50,839 bases of DNA, from contig VXSP01000037.1 of the NCBI GenBank assembly GCA_009837885.1, positions 1 to 50,839 on the forward strand, in the 5' to 3' direction. Shown in pieces: positions 28,530 through 36,732 of the stretch. Made by a program: the position numbers and the translations under genes. The DNA is from Holophagales bacterium (lineage in GTDB: Bacteria > Acidobacteriota > Thermoanaerobaculia > Multivoradales > Multivoraceae). How positions within the stretch are numbered: position 1 is the first letter of the stretch; each line of letters opens with the position of its first letter. Under the pieces are notes generated by a model. It ran no database searches and had not been told where the DNA came from. It saw only the letters and a program-made list of their open reading frames with translations.

Positions 28530-29342
28530 ATGGCGGCAGTGGACTCGAGGGGAGAGGTGCTCGATGTCCAGGCGTTGCCTTTGCCGTACTTCCTGCTGCG
28601 CGCACGGGTCGCGGCCATGGAGCCTGCCGAACCCGGCCAGTTCGTCATGGTCGCGAGCGCCAACCGCCCCGAGCCGTACCTTCGGCGGGCGTTCTCGGTC
28701 TACGATCAGGAGCCGGCGTCCGACGGTTCGCTGGTCATCTCGCTGCTCGGGAAGGTCATCGGTCGCGGCACGGAGGCCCTTGCCGCGTGTGTCCCCGGCG
28801 AACGGATCCCGGTTCTCGGTCCTCTGGGCACCGGATTTCATAGTGTGGCAGACGATGCATCCAAGTTCGGTCGGGCGGCGCTGGTCGCGGGCGGGATCGG
28901 ATCCGCCGGTCTGGGCCTGCTGGCCCAGGCGCTGGAGCGGGCCGGCCGGTCCTTCGACTTCTTCTATGGGGGCCGCAGCGCGGAGGACCTGGTCGAGGCG
29001 GAGACGTTTCGGCGTCTCAGCGAGCGCACGGGCGGTTGGCTGGTGACGACGACCGAGGACGGCAGCGCCGGCGAGCGCGGCCTGATCACGACGCCCCTGG
29101 AGGCGGGCCTGCGCGCCGGCGCGGGCTACACGACGGTCTTCACCTGCGGTCCGCACGGCCTGATGGCCGCGGTGGCGCGGATCGCGGCCGACGCCGGAGT
29201 CGCCGGCGAAGCCGCGACCGAGACGCCGATGGGTTGCGGCTACGGCGCCTGTCTGGGCTGCGCTGTGACGCTGAAGAACGGGGGCTACGCGCTCTGCTGC
29301 CGCCAGGGGCCCGTCTTCCGCCTGGACGAGGTGGCGTGGTGA
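28530..29342 (+). CDS. pyrK: Dihydroorotate dehydrogenase electron-transfer subunit PyrK
   Basis: A 270-residue FAD and 2Fe-2S protein that passes electrons from dihydroorotate oxidation to NAD+. The N-terminal ferredoxin-reductase barrel carries PYLRRAFSVYD, the FAD site. The nucleotide domain has LVAGGIGSAGLGLLAQAL. The C-terminal iron-sulfur cysteines are in CGYGACLGCAVTLKNGGYALCC (about residues 232-253). It pairs with the class 1B PyrD encoded downstream, with which it overlaps by 4 nt. Confidence 0.94.
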   Translation: MAAVDSRGEVLDVQALPLPYFLLRARVAAMEPAEPGQFVMVASANRPEPYLRRAFSVYDQEPASDGSLVISLLGKVIGRGTEALAACVPGERIPVLGPLGTGFHSVADDASKFGRAALVAGGIGSAGLGLLAQALERAGRSFDFFYGGRSAEDLVEAETFRRLSERTGGWLVTTTEDGSAGERGLITTPLEAGLRAGAGYTTVFTCGPHGLMAAVARIAADAGVAGEAATETPMGCGYGACLGCAVTLKNGGYALCCRQGPVFRLDEVAW

Positions 29343-30283
29343 GCGCCGGAGCGTCCAGCCTCGCTTCGCCGGATCTGTCGACCCGGGTCGGCCCGCTGCG
29401 GCTGCAGAACCCGATCCTCACCGCGAGCGGCACGTTCGGCTACGGCCTGGAGTTCGCCGAGCGCGCCGACCTCCATCGCCTGGGCGGCCTGGTGACCAAG
29501 GGCCTGTCGCTCGAGCCCCTGGCCGGCAATCCGCCGGTCCGGATCGCCGAGACCCGCGGCGGGATGCTGAACTCGATCGGACTGCAGAACATCGGCGTCG
29601 ACCGGTTCCTGAGCGACGTGTTGCCGGGCTTGAAGGACCTGCCGCCGAAGGTGATCGTCAACCTGTTCGGCTACGCCCAGGACGAGTACGTGCGGCTCGC
29701 CGAGCGGGTCGACCCGTACGAGGGCGTGGCCGCGGTCGAGCTGAACGTTTCCTGCCCGAACGTGAGCAAGGGCGGCATCGAGTTCGGACACGACCCGGAC
29801 GTCCTCTCCGGTCTGGTCCGACGGGTGCGGTCGGCGACCGGCAAGCCGATCGTCGTCAAGCTGTCACCCAACGTGACCTCGCCGCAGGCCCTCGGCCGGG
29901 CGGCGCAGGAAGGCGGCGCCGACATCCTGTCGGCGGTGAACACGTTCGTCGGCATGGCGATCGACACCGCGACCAGGCGTCCGGTCCTGTCGACGATCCG
30001 CGGCGGTCTGTCGGGACCGGCGATCAAGCCGCTGGCGCTGCGCATCGTCTTCGACGTCGCGCGCGAGGTCGACCTGCCGGTCATCGGGATCGGTGGCATC
30101 GAGACGGTCGACGACGTGCTGGAGTTCCTGCTGGCCGGTGCTTCGGCCGTGCAAGTCGGCACGGCTCTGTTCCGCGATCCCCGTACCGCGGAGCGGCTGG
30201 TCGACGGACTGCGAGAGCGCTTGCGGGTCGATGGCATCCCCTCGGTCGATTCCCTGATCGGGGCGGCGGCGAGGCCGGAATGA
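29339..30283 (+). CDS. pyrD: Dihydroorotate dehydrogenase, class 1B catalytic subunit
   Basis: A 314-residue FMN barrel enzyme of pyrimidine synthesis. Motifs: NPILTASGTFGYG at the N-terminus, the class 1 catalytic cysteine in ELNVSCPNVSKGG (about 139), IVVKLSPNVT, and the FMN phosphate site VIGIGGIETVDDVLEFLLAGASAVQVGTAL. The GTG start (29339) overlaps the pyrK stop; another GTG lies one codon upstream. Paired with PyrK it should use NAD+ and be cytosolic. It overlaps pyrF by 4 nt. Confidence 0.95.
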   Translation: MSAGASSLASPDLSTRVGPLRLQNPILTASGTFGYGLEFAERADLHRLGGLVTKGLSLEPLAGNPPVRIAETRGGMLNSIGLQNIGVDRFLSDVLPGLKDLPPKVIVNLFGYAQDEYVRLAERVDPYEGVAAVELNVSCPNVSKGGIEFGHDPDVLSGLVRRVRSATGKPIVVKLSPNVTSPQALGRAAQEGGADILSAVNTFVGMAIDTATRRPVLSTIRGGLSGPAIKPLALRIVFDVAREVDLPVIGIGGIETVDDVLEFLLAGASAVQVGTALFRDPRTAERLVDGLRERLRVDGIPSVDSLIGAAARPE

Positions 30284-30975
30284 CCGAGACGGGGCTGGAG
30301 CGCATCGCGGTCGCCCTCGACACCGACGACCGCGACACCTACAGCCGCTGGTGCGGCCTGTTCGGGCCGCGCGTCGGCGTGCTGAAGGTGGGGCCCCGCG
30401 TTGTCCTGCGATGGGGCCGGGACGCTGTGCGGGAGGCCGCCGCGACGGGCGCGGACGTCTTCCTCGACATGAAGTTCCACGACATCCCGAGCACCGTCGC
30501 GGGCGCGGTCGGCGCGGCGAAGGAACTCGGCGTGACGTACCTGACGGTGCATGCCGGCGGTGGGCGTCGGATGCTCGAGGCGGCGGCGGAGGAGGCCGGA
30601 GACGACGTGCGGGTGCTGGGGATCACCGTGCTCACCCACCTGGACGCCGAAGATCTCCAGGACCTCGACTTTCCCGGCGCGGCGGGGGACCGGGTCCTGT
30701 CCTGGGCCGCATCGGCGAAGGCCGCGGGCTGCGCCGGCGTGGTCTGCTCGCCGCTCGAGTTGGCGGCCCTCCGTGCCCGGCTCGGTCCGGAACTGCTGCT
30801 GGTGAGCCCAGGTATCCGCTTTGATGCGTCGGCCGCCACCGACGATCAGCGCCGGGTCGCGTCGCCGTCGGCGGCTGTGCGGGCCGGGGCGGACCTGCTC
30901 GTGATCGGCCGTCCCCTGACTCAGGCGTCCGACCCGGAGGCCGCTCTGGCGGCGCTGGCTGAAGCCTGCGCGTAA
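30280..30975 (+). CDS. pyrF: Orotidine 5'-phosphate decarboxylase
   Basis: A 231-residue barrel enzyme that makes UMP, the last step of de novo pyrimidine synthesis. The catalytic Lys-Asp array is in VFLDMKFHDIPSTV (about residues 59-72), the substrate loop in VLTHLDAEDL, and the phosphate site in LVIGRPLTQASDPEAAL near the C-terminus. Third gene of a pyrK-pyrD-pyrF operon with two 4-nt overlaps. The convergent signal peptidase gene begins 2 nt after its stop, leaving no room for a separate terminator. Confidence 0.95.
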   Translation: MTETGLERIAVALDTDDRDTYSRWCGLFGPRVGVLKVGPRVVLRWGRDAVREAAATGADVFLDMKFHDIPSTVAGAVGAAKELGVTYLTVHAGGGRRMLEAAAEEAGDDVRVLGITVLTHLDAEDLQDLDFPGAAGDRVLSWAASAKAAGCAGVVCSPLELAALRARLGPELLLVSPGIRFDASAATDDQRRVASPSAAVRAGADLLVIGRPLTQASDPEAALAALAEACA

Positions 30976-30977
30976 GT

Positions 30978-31625
30978 TCAGCGCGGAACGTGCATGGTAC
31001 GCCGCCAGCGGAAGCGCCAGCGGCCCGCTTCCCGGTCCCGCGACCAGTAGACGAGCAGCGGCCGGCCTCGCACGAGGTCCGTTCCGACCGCGCCGAAGAA
31101 GCGTGAGTCCCGCGAGATGTCGCGGTTGTCTCCGAGGCAGAACAGACTCCGCTCGGGCACCCGCTCGGGGCCGAAGGAGTCCCGGCGCCAGACCGTTTCG
31201 TGAAGGAAGTCGGATCGCGGATAGACGAGTTCGTCCGAGTGGATCGCGTACGCCGACTCGTCGACGGCGGCACCGCCCAGGCGGAGTTGCTTCGCGTTGA
31301 TCTCGACTTCGTCGCCAGCGGTCGCCACGCAGCGCTTCAGCAGTTCCTGGGACGGGTCCTCGATGCCCTGGAAAGTGACCAGGTCGCCGCGCCGGACTTC
31401 GCGTTGAGGCACCAGCGGCCCCCAGCGGCCGGCCCCGGCGCCGAAGATGAACTTGTTGATCAGCAGATGGTCGCCGACCAGGAGCGCCGGCTCCATCGAC
31501 TCGGACGGGATGCGATAGGCCTGCACCAGGAACGCCTTGGTGAAGAGGGCGAACACGGCGGCGACGAGCAGCGCCGCGGCGACCTCGGCCGGAATCCTGC
31601 GGCGCCACGAGACGTTCGGCGTCAC
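30978..31625 (-). CDS. lepB: Signal peptidase I (copy 1)
   Basis: A 215-residue membrane protease that removes Sec and Tat signal peptides. One N-terminal membrane helix (AALLVAAVFALFTKAF) is followed by box B with the catalytic Ser43 in PSESMEP. The catalytic lysine is in LLKRCVATAGD (about 97), and box E is GDNRDISRDSRFFG. GTG start, 13 nt downstream of a second signal peptidase gene. The two share boxes but differ elsewhere, so this is an old duplication. Confidence 0.94.
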   Translation of the reverse strand: MTPNVSWRRRIPAEVAAALLVAAVFALFTKAFLVQAYRIPSESMEPALLVGDHLLINKFIFGAGAGRWGPLVPQREVRRGDLVTFQGIEDPSQELLKRCVATAGDEVEINAKQLRLGGAAVDESAYAIHSDELVYPRSDFLHETVWRRDSFGPERVPERSLFCLGDNRDISRDSRFFGAVGTDLVRGRPLLVYWSRDREAGRWRFRWRRTMHVPR

Positions 31626-31638
31626 GTGCCTCAGCGTC

Positions 31639-32370
31639 CTACTGGATGAGCTTGAACGTCCGCTCCCAGCGGGTCTTGGTCAGGAAGCCGAGGGCCGTGT
31701 TCATGAGCTGCTTCAGGCGGTGGCCGAAGCCGTGCCAGGTGCCGTCCGACGTCTCTCCGCCGTATGACCAGTAGACCATGACGGCGCGGCCCTTGATGAG
31801 CTTCAGCGGCACCGTCCCCCACGCCCGGGAGTCGTGGGACTCGTCGCGGTTGTCGCCCATGCAGAAGAGGTGATCGTCGGGGACGATGATCGGCCCCCAG
31901 TTGTCCCGGCTCTTGCCGTATTGGCCGTACGTCGCGGGGTAGACCTGCTCATCGCGGTGGATCACGTAGGCGTCGTCGTCGACCGGCTTGCCGTTCACGA
32001 AGAGCTGTTTGTTGACCATGTTCAGCTTGTCGCCGGCCAGACCGATGCACCGTTTGACCAGGTCGAGCTTCGGCGTCTCGGGCGACCGGAAGATGACGAT
32101 GTCGCCTCTCTGGACCTCGCGGCCGGGGAGCAGCGTCCGTTCCAGCATCGTGGGGCGGGGCCCGAAGATGTAGCGGTTCACGAACAGGTGATCGCCGATG
32201 AGCAGCGTGTTCTCCATCGAGCCGCTGGGGATGTAGAAGGTCTTCAGCACGAAGTTGTTCGTGAACCCGAGGAAGACGGCGGCCACGATCAACGCCTCCA
32301 CGTACTCGCGGATCACCGACGTGCGGCGGGCGCCGGGGTGCTCCGGCGCTTTCTTCTGGTCCCGTGCCAT
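31639..32370 (-). CDS. lepB: Signal peptidase I (copy 2)
   Basis: A 243-residue signal peptidase. A charged cytoplasmic N-terminus precedes one membrane helix (ALIVAAVFLGFTNNFVL). The catalytic Ser51 is in PSGSMEN and the lysine in LVKRCIGLAGD (about 105). Box E is GDNRDESHDSRAWG. It is first in a two-gene lepB operon. Two copies in tandem may divide substrates or timing; the sequence does not show which is essential. Confidence 0.94.
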   Translation of the reverse strand: MARDQKKAPEHPGARRTSVIREYVEALIVAAVFLGFTNNFVLKTFYIPSGSMENTLLIGDHLFVNRYIFGPRPTMLERTLLPGREVQRGDIVIFRSPETPKLDLVKRCIGLAGDKLNMVNKQLFVNGKPVDDDAYVIHRDEQVYPATYGQYGKSRDNWGPIIVPDDHLFCMGDNRDESHDSRAWGTVPLKLIKGRAVMVYWSYGGETSDGTWHGFGHRLKQLMNTALGFLTKTRWERTFKLIQ

Positions 32371-32819
32371 CGGCCGGCTAATCTACAACGAGCCGGCAGG
32401 GACCCGGTTTCCGTCTCGCCACGCGGTTGCCCGGAGTCAGACAACCTGGAATCCGTCCAGTTCTCTTGACCCGGGACCGGCCCGTCGCTCCGCCCAGCGA
32501 GTTCAGGGAGATCCAGGCCGTTCGAGAGGAGGGGGAGTCAAGTTGCATTGACGAATCCGTTCGGTCCGCCGTCGTCCCCTGCGTTGCCAACACCCTTTGT
32601 TTGCTGCACTTAGCTGAGTGACCGATGGTTGGCCGGGAACTTGAAAGAGGCGAGCGGCACCTACGGACTCGGAGCTAGGAGGTGCCCAAGGGTTAACCGA
32701 AAAGCGAAATTGGCAAGGGATCAGGGGGGCACTTCGGTGCCCCCCTAACTCCCCAGGCTTGCTCCTGGACCCGGTTCGCCGTCGGAGAAAACCAACAACA
32801 CCCGAATACTCGGGGACGA
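32371..32819 (+). promoter_or_regulatory. Divergent region with a structured leader before the HhH-pseudopilin operon
   Basis: A 450-nt stretch without a convincing gene. It should hold promoters for lepB and for the rightward operon. At 32656-32686 GGCACCT pairs with AGGTGCC around 17 nt. At 32724-32745 GGGGGGCAC-TTCG-GTGCCCCCC is a perfect 9-bp stem with a UUCG tetraloop. No T-run follows it. About 75 nt separate the hairpin from the start codon. This could be a 5' regulatory RNA or an attenuator. I do not recognise a known riboswitch. Confidence 0.45.
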
Positions 32820-33197
32820 ATGGAGATGCACATGACAAGACGAACGAGGACCGCACTACTGGCAGTGACGTTGCTGAGCCTCCTGGCGGCTCTGCCCGCC
32901 GGAGCGGCGGACGGTGTGGTCAACATCAACACGGCCGATGCTGCCGCCCTTTCCCTGCTGCCGGGCGTCGGACCCTCGACGGCGGGACGGATCGTGGAGT
33001 TCCGCACCGAGAACGGCGAGTTCGAGTCGCCGACCGATCTGATGCTCGTGCGGGGCATCGGCGAGCGCTCGTTCGAGCGCATGCGGCCCTACGTGGCGGT
33101 CGAGGGCGAGACGACGTTGACGGAAAAGGTGCGGATCCCCCGGGAGACAGAACCGGCCGGCGGCTCGGGGTCGGATGGCCCCTCCGACGGACCCTGA
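32820..33197 (+). CDS. Secreted helix-hairpin-helix protein (ComEA-like)
   Basis: A 125-residue protein with a signal peptide (TRTALLAVTLLSLLAALPAGAA) and a helix-hairpin-helix DNA-binding domain: VNINTADAAALSLLPGVGPSTAGRIVEFRTENG, then LMLVRGIGERSFERMRPY. Family members such as ComEA bind incoming DNA in the periplasm during transformation. ATGs at 32820, 32826 and 32832 are in frame; a GGAG six nt before the last favours it. It overlaps the pseudopilin gene if that gene starts early. A DNA-uptake link is plausible because pili also serve in uptake. Confidence 0.82.
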   Translation: MEMHMTRRTRTALLAVTLLSLLAALPAGAADGVVNINTADAAALSLLPGVGPSTAGRIVEFRTENGEFESPTDLMLVRGIGERSFERMRPYVAVEGETTLTEKVRIPRETEPAGGSGSDGPSDGP

Positions 33198-33219
33198 CCG
33201 GAGCCGGGCCCTCGACGGC

Positions 33220-33849
33220 ATGGAGGCGGACGAGCCGGCGTCCGTCTCCATGCCCCGTGGCTTTACGCTGATCGAACTCCTGATCGCGACCGCGGTGCTC
33301 GCGCTGCTGGCGACCCTGGCGGCGCCTCCCTTGCGCCACCAGATCTCCCAGTACCGTGTGCGCCTTGCGGCGTCCGAGGTCGCGGCAGCCTTCTGGACCG
33401 CTCGGGCCGGCGCGGTCCGCCACGGAGTCACGATCGCGGTTCGGTTTGAAGTTGACGAAGCGGCGCCGGACGGCGTGCCGTCCGTCTTCTCGCTCTATGC
33501 GGACGGTGACGGCGACGGTGTGCGCACGGCGGACCTGAGGGCCGGCACCGACCCGCGGATTCGACGACCGGCGCGCCTGCTCCACGTCGGCAGCGGTGTT
33601 CGTTTCGGCTTCCCGGACGGCCTCGAGCCCCGTGGCTTCACCGGTTCGGGCCGGCTGGACCGGCTGGATGACCCGGTGCGGTTCGGCCGCAGCGACCTGG
33701 CCTCGTTCGGGCCGCTCGGCACGGCGAGTCCGGGGACCGTCTTCGTAACGGACGGCTACCACCTGTTCGCGGTTCGGGTCTACAACCGCACCGGGAAGAT
33801 CCAGATTCTCCGCTACGTGCGAGACCGGGAGGAATGGAAGGCCGTCTGA
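33220..33849 (+). CDS. GspH/FimT-family pseudopilin
   Basis: A type IV pilin-like protein. The prepilin peptidase site is PRG-FTLIELLIATAVLALLATLAAP, with the conserved Glu at position 5 of the mature chain, then a C-terminal globular domain (VRLAASEVAAAFWTARAGAVRHGVTIAV). Such proteins are minor (pseudo)pilins of type II secretion or type IV pili. Starts at 33175, 33220 and 33250 are in frame; I use 33220 because leaders of 5-20 residues are typical. No other pilus gene is in the window. A calcium-like DGDGDGVRTADL stretch lies in the globular part. Confidence 0.8.
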   Translation: MEADEPASVSMPRGFTLIELLIATAVLALLATLAAPPLRHQISQYRVRLAASEVAAAFWTARAGAVRHGVTIAVRFEVDEAAPDGVPSVFSLYADGDGDGVRTADLRAGTDPRIRRPARLLHVGSGVRFGFPDGLEPRGFTGSGRLDRLDDPVRFGRSDLASFGPLGTASPGTVFVTDGYHLFAVRVYNRTGKIQILRYVRDREEWKAV

Positions 33850-33877
33850 AGCAGCGGGTGGACGTTAGGCTTCGCGA

Positions 33878-34909
33878 ATGGCAGACGGCTTCTCGCCCAT
33901 CAGGTGGAGCGACGGTGAGCTTCTGCTGCTGGATCAGACCCTGCTTCCGGAGCAGGAGACATGGCTCCGCTGCCGCCGGCCCGACGACGTAGCCGGAGCG
34001 ATTCGCCGTCTCTCGGTGCGGGGTGCGCCGGCGATCGGTGTCGCCGCTGCGTACGGCCTGGTGCTAGGCGCCGATGACTTCGATGCCGCCTACGAGCTGC
34101 TGCTCGCAACGCGACCGACCGCGGTGAACCTGCGCTGGGCTCTGGACCAGGGCCGCGCACTCCATGAACGCTCCGTCGAAGCTGGAGAGCGTGAAGAGTT
34201 GCGGCAGCGGCTGCTCGAGTGGGCCCGCGACCTGCACCGCGAGGACATCGCCGCCAACCGCCGGATCGGGATGTTCGGGCGGGAGCTGTTCGAGGAGGGC
34301 GACCGCGTTCTGACCCACTGCAACGCCGGCGCCCTGGCGACCGCCGGCTACGGTACGGCGATCGGCGTCGTCGAGGCGGCGTGGTCGGCGGGCCGGCTGG
34401 CGAGTGTCTGGGTGGACGAGACGCGGCCGTTGCTCCAGGGTTCCCGGCTGACGACCTGGGAACTCAGCCGGCTCGAGATCCCGCATCGCCTGATCACGGA
34501 CAACAGCGCCGGAGCGATCATCGCGCGCGGCTGGGTCCAGAAGATCGTCGTCGGCGCCGACCGGATCGCCGCCAACGGCGACGTCGCGAACAAGGTCGGC
34601 ACCTACCCGGTCGCCGTGCTCGCGGCCCGTCACGGGATTCCCTTCTACGTCGCGGCGCCCCTGTCGACGATCGACCGGGACACGGCGTCGGGCGCCGAGA
34701 TTCCGATCGAGGAGCGCGAGGCGGAGGAAGTCGTCCACGCCTTCGGCAAACGGATCGCTCCCCAGGACACCGAGGCGTTGAACATTGCGTTCGACGTCAC
34801 GCCGGCGGAGCTGGTGGCCGCGTTGATCACCGACGCCGGCGTGCTCCGGCCGCCCTACCGCGAGTCGATCGCTTCAGCGTTCAGGGATCGAGGAGCTGCC
34901 GGCCGTTGA
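33878..34909 (+). CDS. mtnA: S-methyl-5-thioribose-1-phosphate isomerase
   Basis: A 343-residue methionine-salvage isomerase that turns methylthioribose 1-phosphate into the ribulose form. Hallmarks: VRGAPAIGVAAAYG (about 47-60), the catalytic cysteine in HCNAGALATAGYGTA (about 148), ADRIAANGDVANKVGTYPVAVLA with the acid Asp (about 228), and the C-terminal NIAFDVTPAELVAALITDAG. It belongs to the eIF2B-like fold, and the close motif match separates it from eIF2B-type ribose isomerases. No other salvage gene is nearby. It is convergent with the DUF885 gene. Confidence 0.94.
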   Translation: MADGFSPIRWSDGELLLLDQTLLPEQETWLRCRRPDDVAGAIRRLSVRGAPAIGVAAAYGLVLGADDFDAAYELLLATRPTAVNLRWALDQGRALHERSVEAGEREELRQRLLEWARDLHREDIAANRRIGMFGRELFEEGDRVLTHCNAGALATAGYGTAIGVVEAAWSAGRLASVWVDETRPLLQGSRLTTWELSRLEIPHRLITDNSAGAIIARGWVQKIVVGADRIAANGDVANKVGTYPVAVLAARHGIPFYVAAPLSTIDRDTASGAEIPIEEREAEEVVHAFGKRIAPQDTEALNIAFDVTPAELVAALITDAGVLRPPYRESIASAFRDRGAAGR

Positions 34910-34923
34910 CCTGGCAGCCAGCG

Positions 34924-36633
34924 TTACCAGAGTTGTGAGACCTCGTCCTCGTACCCGGTCATTTCCCAACGAATGAGCGACCAGGGAATCTGGCCCGCGG
35001 CGTAGACCTCGTCCAGGAACTCCGGCAGGACGAAGTCGTCGCCGAGTTGATTGGCGCGGTCTCGCATCAGTTTCATGAACTGGACCTTCCCCAGGACCAT
35101 GAGCATGTGATGCCCCACGCCGCGCAGCGTCGTATCGAGTTCGAACCACAAGTGGTGGCTGCCCTCCAGCAATTCCCCGTGCGGCGCATTGTCGATGCAG
35201 AACTGCGTCGCTTCTGCCAGGCTCCAGTCGCCGCTGTGCATGTAGATGTCGGAGAGCGCGCGCACGGTGCGGAAAGCCGCCTGTTCATAGGTAACTTCCC
35301 TGCCGTGGGGATTGCGACCGTCCAGATACCCCGCATGCATCAACAGTTCCTCAAGCGCGAACGCAAGCCCCTCGTCGCGAGCCGTCGAGATCTTGTACGC
35401 CCGCTCTCCGCCGCGGATGGGCCGATCGTCGCGCTCCGCCCGGAGCATGTCGAAGTGGTGGCCGACCAGCTCATGGGTGTTCTCCATTACCGCTTCCCGG
35501 TGAGAGAAATTGAAGAAGTAGTCGTGGGTCTCGGGCCAGGGATCCTCGAGGGAGTACCCCTTTCCGAAGAGCCGGGAATCGAAGTAGTCATCCGGCACGA
35601 GGAAGTCGTGCACAGTGAAGATCTCCTCGTCGCGCAGGAAGGACATGACGTGATCAACGGCTTCTTCGATGCCGTCCCTGTACTCGACCTGTGACCCGAC
35701 GGGTACGAGGGGCGGAGCGTCGCGATTCCGGTTCTCCTCCAGTCGTTGAAAGGTGATCACGCGATTGTCTTCGAGTTCGACGATCGTACGAATGTCCTCC
35801 CAGGTGTAGGGAATCAGATAGACGTTCCTGAGCAGCCAGTTGTAGTTGTCCTTGCCCACACCGATAGTGCCCATCATCCGGTGCTCGTTGGACCGAATCC
35901 AGTCCTCGTAGTCGTCGAGAGCGGTCAGCGCCGGCCCGATGTCGGCCACGAGTTCCGGATGGTGAAGCCTCAGGCCCTCCGCGAGCGACTCATAGGCCGA
36001 TCGGGTGTCTCCGATGGAAAGGACCGCCAGGGTGCCCAGGTCGGCGGCGATCGGCGAAAAGTCGTTGAGATTCGCTTTCGCCTGCTGCACCAGATCGGGC
36101 ACCGATCTGAGCCTTGATTGCAGATCCGCGACCTCGTTCCCCTGAAGAGGCGGTTCAGCTACCCAGGCGAACGTGGCGATCACGTCGTTGTAGAAGCCGG
36201 GATCCGTCGACCAGGGGCGGAGAACCCGGTGCTGGAACTCGTAGCCGTTCATCTCCGCCCGGACGAGGTGGTAGTCGACCTGTTGCGGGATCGTCCAGCC
36301 CGCTGGATCGATCGCCTCCAACCGCTGCTGAAACGTCCTCAGTTCGCCGTGCTTCTCCGCCATTGCGTCGGCGGAGAAGTCCGGCGCGGCGTCCAGGTTC
36401 GACAGGATCCAGCCGCTCTGCGAATACGCCTGGATGTTGCCGGCGCCGGCTTGCTGGAAGGAACGAAAGTCCGCGAAGAGGGAGACCAGGTCGGCGTAGT
36501 CGGTGCTTGCGACCGCCGGGGTTGTCTCCGTTTCCGCCGGATCGCCTCCCGGACCATTCGGCAGCAATAGATACAGGACGAAGCCCGCGAGGATGAGCGC
36601 CAGTACGACCAGAAGATTACGGGTAGCTATCAT
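34924..36633 (-). CDS. DUF885-family putative metallopeptidase, membrane-anchored
   Basis: A 569-residue protein with an N-terminal signal anchor (LLVVLALILAGFVLYLLLP). The mostly helical body matches the DUF885 type. The zinc motif HELVGHHFDMLRAERD sits near residue 385 (HExxGHH; the family pattern is HExxPGHH), with a downstream EGLAFALEELLMHAGYLD that provides the further Glu. This predicts a gluzincin-type peptidase facing the periplasm. The substrate is unknown. A GGGGG sequence precedes the ATG. It is a single gene, convergent with mtnA. Confidence 0.8.
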   Translation of the reverse strand: MIATRNLLVVLALILAGFVLYLLLPNGPGGDPAETETTPAVASTDYADLVSLFADFRSFQQAGAGNIQAYSQSGWILSNLDAAPDFSADAMAEKHGELRTFQQRLEAIDPAGWTIPQQVDYHLVRAEMNGYEFQHRVLRPWSTDPGFYNDVIATFAWVAEPPLQGNEVADLQSRLRSVPDLVQQAKANLNDFSPIAADLGTLAVLSIGDTRSAYESLAEGLRLHHPELVADIGPALTALDDYEDWIRSNEHRMMGTIGVGKDNYNWLLRNVYLIPYTWEDIRTIVELEDNRVITFQRLEENRNRDAPPLVPVGSQVEYRDGIEEAVDHVMSFLRDEEIFTVHDFLVPDDYFDSRLFGKGYSLEDPWPETHDYFFNFSHREAVMENTHELVGHHFDMLRAERDDRPIRGGERAYKISTARDEGLAFALEELLMHAGYLDGRNPHGREVTYEQAAFRTVRALSDIYMHSGDWSLAEATQFCIDNAPHGELLEGSHHLWFELDTTLRGVGHHMLMVLGKVQFMKLMRDRANQLGDDFVLPEFLDEVYAAGQIPWSLIRWEMTGYEDEVSQLW

Positions 36634-36732
36634 GTGTCCCCCGGAGTGCTGCTTGTGGTTGTGTTGCCATCATATGGGTAGTGCCGCCGAGCTGCGGCCG
36701 GCGCGGCCGGCCGACCGGGGCGTTGCCGGCCG

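Noticed and set aside
28456..28605. Extended N-terminus of the phosphodiesterase-like protein, and a divergent overlap with pyrK
   Set aside because: The stretch is low-complexity and would overlap the pyrK start; GTG 28455 gives a proper membrane N-terminus.
32724..32745. Factor-independent terminator
   Set aside because: The stem is strong, but no T-run follows (TAACTCCCC), so I list it as a leader structure only.
32590..32760. GEMM (c-di-GMP) riboswitch
   Set aside because: The core strings expected for this class (such as GGCAAACC and ACGCAAAGCC) are not present.
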